From Deltaproteobacteria bacterium UBA796 (GTDB taxonomy: Bacteria; Myxococcota_A; UBA796), in contig DBIS01000291.1 in assembly GCA_002296975.1 (NCBI GenBank), positions 6,824-14,781 of the forward strand: 7,958 bases of DNA, in the 5' to 3' direction. The position numbers and the translations under genes were made by a program. The notes beneath the pieces were generated by a model, which did no database searches, had not been told where the DNA came from, and was given only the letters and a program-made list of their open reading frames with translations. Below are positions 6,449-7,958 of the stretch, piece after piece; the first letter of the stretch is position 1; every line of letters begins with the position of its first letter.

Positions 6449-6535
6449 TTTGAATCTCCAGAGCTTCAATTTCAGCGGCTGACAGTATCATGGGACGCTC
6501 ACACAGGCCATACCCAAAGCGATACCCTTCCCCCC
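6449..6535 (-). promoter_or_regulatory. Intergenic gap before the parvulin-surA-pdxA unit
   Basis: This 87-base gap is the longest on the - strand side, so it is the likeliest place for a promoter serving the three downstream genes. A clear GGAG ribosome binding site lies at 6456-6459. An 11-base perfect inverted repeat (TCAGC, one base, GCTGA) lies at 6472-6482. I see no convincing -35/-10 pair (GATACT is only a weak -10 candidate) and no hairpin followed by a T run, so readthrough from the M16 gene remains possible. Confidence 0.4.
6456..6459 (-). promoter_or_regulatory. Ribosome binding site deciding the parvulin lipoprotein start
   Basis: On the - strand, GGAG sits seven bases before the ATG at 6448-6446. 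It supports this start over the TTG at 6469, which would add seven residues before the signal peptide and place the site inside the coding region. Confidence 0.7.
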
Positions 6536-7930
6536 TCAGCTACACAGGGCCTCGAGCGCACCCATACTTTTCCTCTCTCCATCCAAACCCATGATTGAAA
6601 GCTGACTTTCAGCCACCCTCAAGGCGGCTGCTGAACCCACCACCACGACCGCTGCCTTGGCGGGTTGAAAATAGCGAGCGGCCACCAATTTGAGCCTCTT
6701 GAGGTCGACGGCAGCATAGCGATCCGCCTCCCCAGCCCACACATCGGCGTCGAGGCCATTGAGCCAAGCTGATGTCGCAAGCGCTGACAGGCCACCGATA
6801 CCACTCGCAGTATGAGGGAGCGCCCCGGATATCTGGTCGACCGCGTGGCGCAATTCGGCTTGGCTATGCTCGCCATTAGCCATATCGTAGAGCAACTCAA
6901 ACACAACCTTCAACGCCTCGCCGGCCTTTTCTGGAGCAACGGTCACGCTGACGGTGATCTCCCCAGCGTCTCGGCCACAATCCAACAGCGCGTACGCACC
7001 GTAGCTCAAGGAGCGCTCATCCCGAATGACCCGAAACAGCCGGGCACTCGCGCTTCCACCAAACACCTGATTAGCCACTTTTAAGGCGATATAATCAGGG
7101 TGGCTTCGAGGCACCGCGCCCAAACCCACAGATACGACACAAGCCTCAGCGGTGGGTGCTTCAATCAAAATCGCTGAGCCGGAAACCTCAATCAACGGGT
7201 CTGAAGGCTTTGAGCCAACAATCCCAGTCGCTGCCGGGCTCAAGGTGGGTATGGTTGCCAAACGTTCTGATAGTCGAAAAACAGTGTCATCCACATCGAG
7301 CTGACCCACCGCCAAGACCAGCCCTTGGCCGGGATCAACTATCGACGAATGCAGGCGCTTTAAGTCAGCGGTCTGGGTGTGTTCGAGGCCTGCCAGGGTG
7401 GTCCGTGGCCGCCCATAGGGGTGTTTTCCGTAGATCGCATAGGCCATCCACAACGCTGCCATGGCCTCAATTTTTGCCCATTCATGACGGTGAACAGCCA
7501 TCGCCTTGTGCCGTTCTGCGGCCACCGAAATATCGGAAAGTCCAGGTCGAAGAGCAACATCGGCGGTCAACTCCAACAAGACCGGTAGATGTTCGGACAT
7601 CCCCGACATGCTCACGATGGCGCTATCAATGCTGACACCGCCGCCCATTCTCAGGCCAAGATGACCAAGCTTATCCGAAAACTGAGCTGGCCCGAGCGTG
7701 GTGGTCCCGTGCCGCATTACGCGCTGCAACACCAAGCCACTACCCAGCAAGTTCATCGGCTCTAGGCTGCGACCGGCCCCAAAAACCCAGCGCACTTGAG
7801 CCAAAGGCAGCGCGCCGGCAGAAATGGCGACCACACGAAAACCATTGGGTAAATCGGCGATGGCCATCGGTGGCCATACCCAAGCCTTAGGCTCAAGGCC
7901 GACGGGCGCACGACTCGGAAAGCCTTTCAT
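6536..7930 (-). CDS. Non-catalytic M16-family (insulinase-like) protein
   Basis: The 464-residue protein has the two-lobe layout of M16B peptidases. The first lobe begins near LPNGFRVVAISAGALPLAQV (27-46). It continues through the FGAGRSLEP segment and the helix that normally carries the zinc motif HxxEH, then HPYGRPRTTLAGLEHTQTADL (170-190). The second lobe contains VSVGLGAVPRSHPDY (266-280), NQVFGGSASARLF (287-299) and RDERSLSYGAYA (303-314). At the zinc-motif position (about 66-70, just before GTTT) the sequence is LVLQR, so the His, Glu and His are all replaced and protease activity is not expected. The Arg and Tyr in the RSLSYGAY segment match the R/Y pair of non-catalytic M16 subunits, which help bind substrate for an active partner. 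That partner is probably the gene whose last codons overlap this start as ATGA. No signal peptide is visible, so location is uncertain. Confidence 0.85.
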   Translation of the reverse strand: MKGFPSRAPVGLEPKAWVWPPMAIADLPNGFRVVAISAGALPLAQVRWVFGAGRSLEPMNLLGSGLVLQRVMRHGTTTLGPAQFSDKLGHLGLRMGGGVSIDSAIVSMSGMSEHLPVLLELTADVALRPGLSDISVAAERHKAMAVHRHEWAKIEAMAALWMAYAIYGKHPYGRPRTTLAGLEHTQTADLKRLHSSIVDPGQGLVLAVGQLDVDDTVFRLSERLATIPTLSPAATGIVGSKPSDPLIEVSGSAILIEAPTAEACVVSVGLGAVPRSHPDYIALKVANQVFGGSASARLFRVIRDERSLSYGAYALLDCGRDAGEITVSVTVAPEKAGEALKVVFELLYDMANGEHSQAELRHAVDQISGALPHTASGIGGLSALATSAWLNGLDADVWAGEADRYAAVDLKRLKLVAARYFQPAKAAVVVVGSAAALRVAESQLSIMGLDGERKSMGALEALCS

Positions 7931-7958
7931 TGGGCCACAACTTCGAGTACGACGATGC
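7927..7958 (-). CDS. 3' end of the gene upstream of the M16 protein, probably a catalytic M16 peptidase, partial
   Basis: On the - strand, the right edge carries ten whole codons reading IVVLEVVAQ and then TGA at 7929-7927, overlapping the ATG of the M16 gene as ATGA. A short hydrophobic ending of this kind is typical of M16 peptidases, and the two M16B subunits are often encoded side by side. The tail is too short to identify alone; the call rests on context. Confidence 0.4.
   Translation of the reverse strand, partial: IVVLEVVAQ

Noticed and set aside
6449..6469. TTG start at 6469 giving a 343-residue parvulin lipoprotein
   Set aside because: The ATG at 6448 has a well-spaced GGAG and begins a standard lipoprotein signal peptide; the TTG has no comparable site.
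1..7958. tRNA, rRNA, CRISPR array, insertion sequence, integrase or defence genes
   Set aside because: I looked for these and saw no supporting sequence; nearly all the window is occupied by the listed protein genes.

Overview
The window is a densely packed, moderately GC-rich bacterial segment with no RNA genes, mobile elements or CRISPR arrays that I can see. It looks like a Gram-negative from the deltaproteobacterial/Myxococcota-like lineages. Three things point there: the long form of HflX with a GNTxGLKPSQ-type N-terminal region, a very short-leader lipoprotein (LLAC lipobox) ending in TDTG repeats, and the SurA/PdxA/M16 envelope genes. This placement is inference from protein style, not a phylogeny.

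The layout is two convergent gene trains. On the + strand (1-3594) lie the last 44 codons of a flotillin-like gene, a complete second flotillin-like (SPFH) gene, the ribosome-associated GTPase gene hflX, and a small putative lipoprotein gene. On the - strand, read from the right end, lie the last codons of a gene that is probably a catalytic M16 protease, a non-catalytic M16-family partner, an 87-base gap, a parvulin-type lipoprotein, a SurA-like periplasmic parvulin, and pdxA. The two trains overlap tail to tail by 96 bases (3499-3594). No intergenic stretch exceeds about 150 bases.

Five same-strand gene junctions are 4-base ATGA or GTGA overlaps, which suggests translational coupling and two operon-like units. 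Most genes act at the envelope: flotillin-like membrane scaffolds, periplasmic or outer-membrane folding factors, an M16 pair and a lipoprotein. The exceptions are HflX (ribosome rescue) and PdxA (pyridoxal phosphate synthesis). The surA-pdxA order matches the well-known E. coli arrangement.

I found no clear new defence, mobile or biosynthetic system. The best leads are: a three-unit 18-base repeat read as protein on both strands, giving the lipoprotein a TDTG tail and PdxA a novel C-terminal tail; an hflX whose conserved N-terminal region has no ATG, GTG or TTG start; tandem flotillin paralogs; and an M16 protein whose zinc-binding motif is gone.
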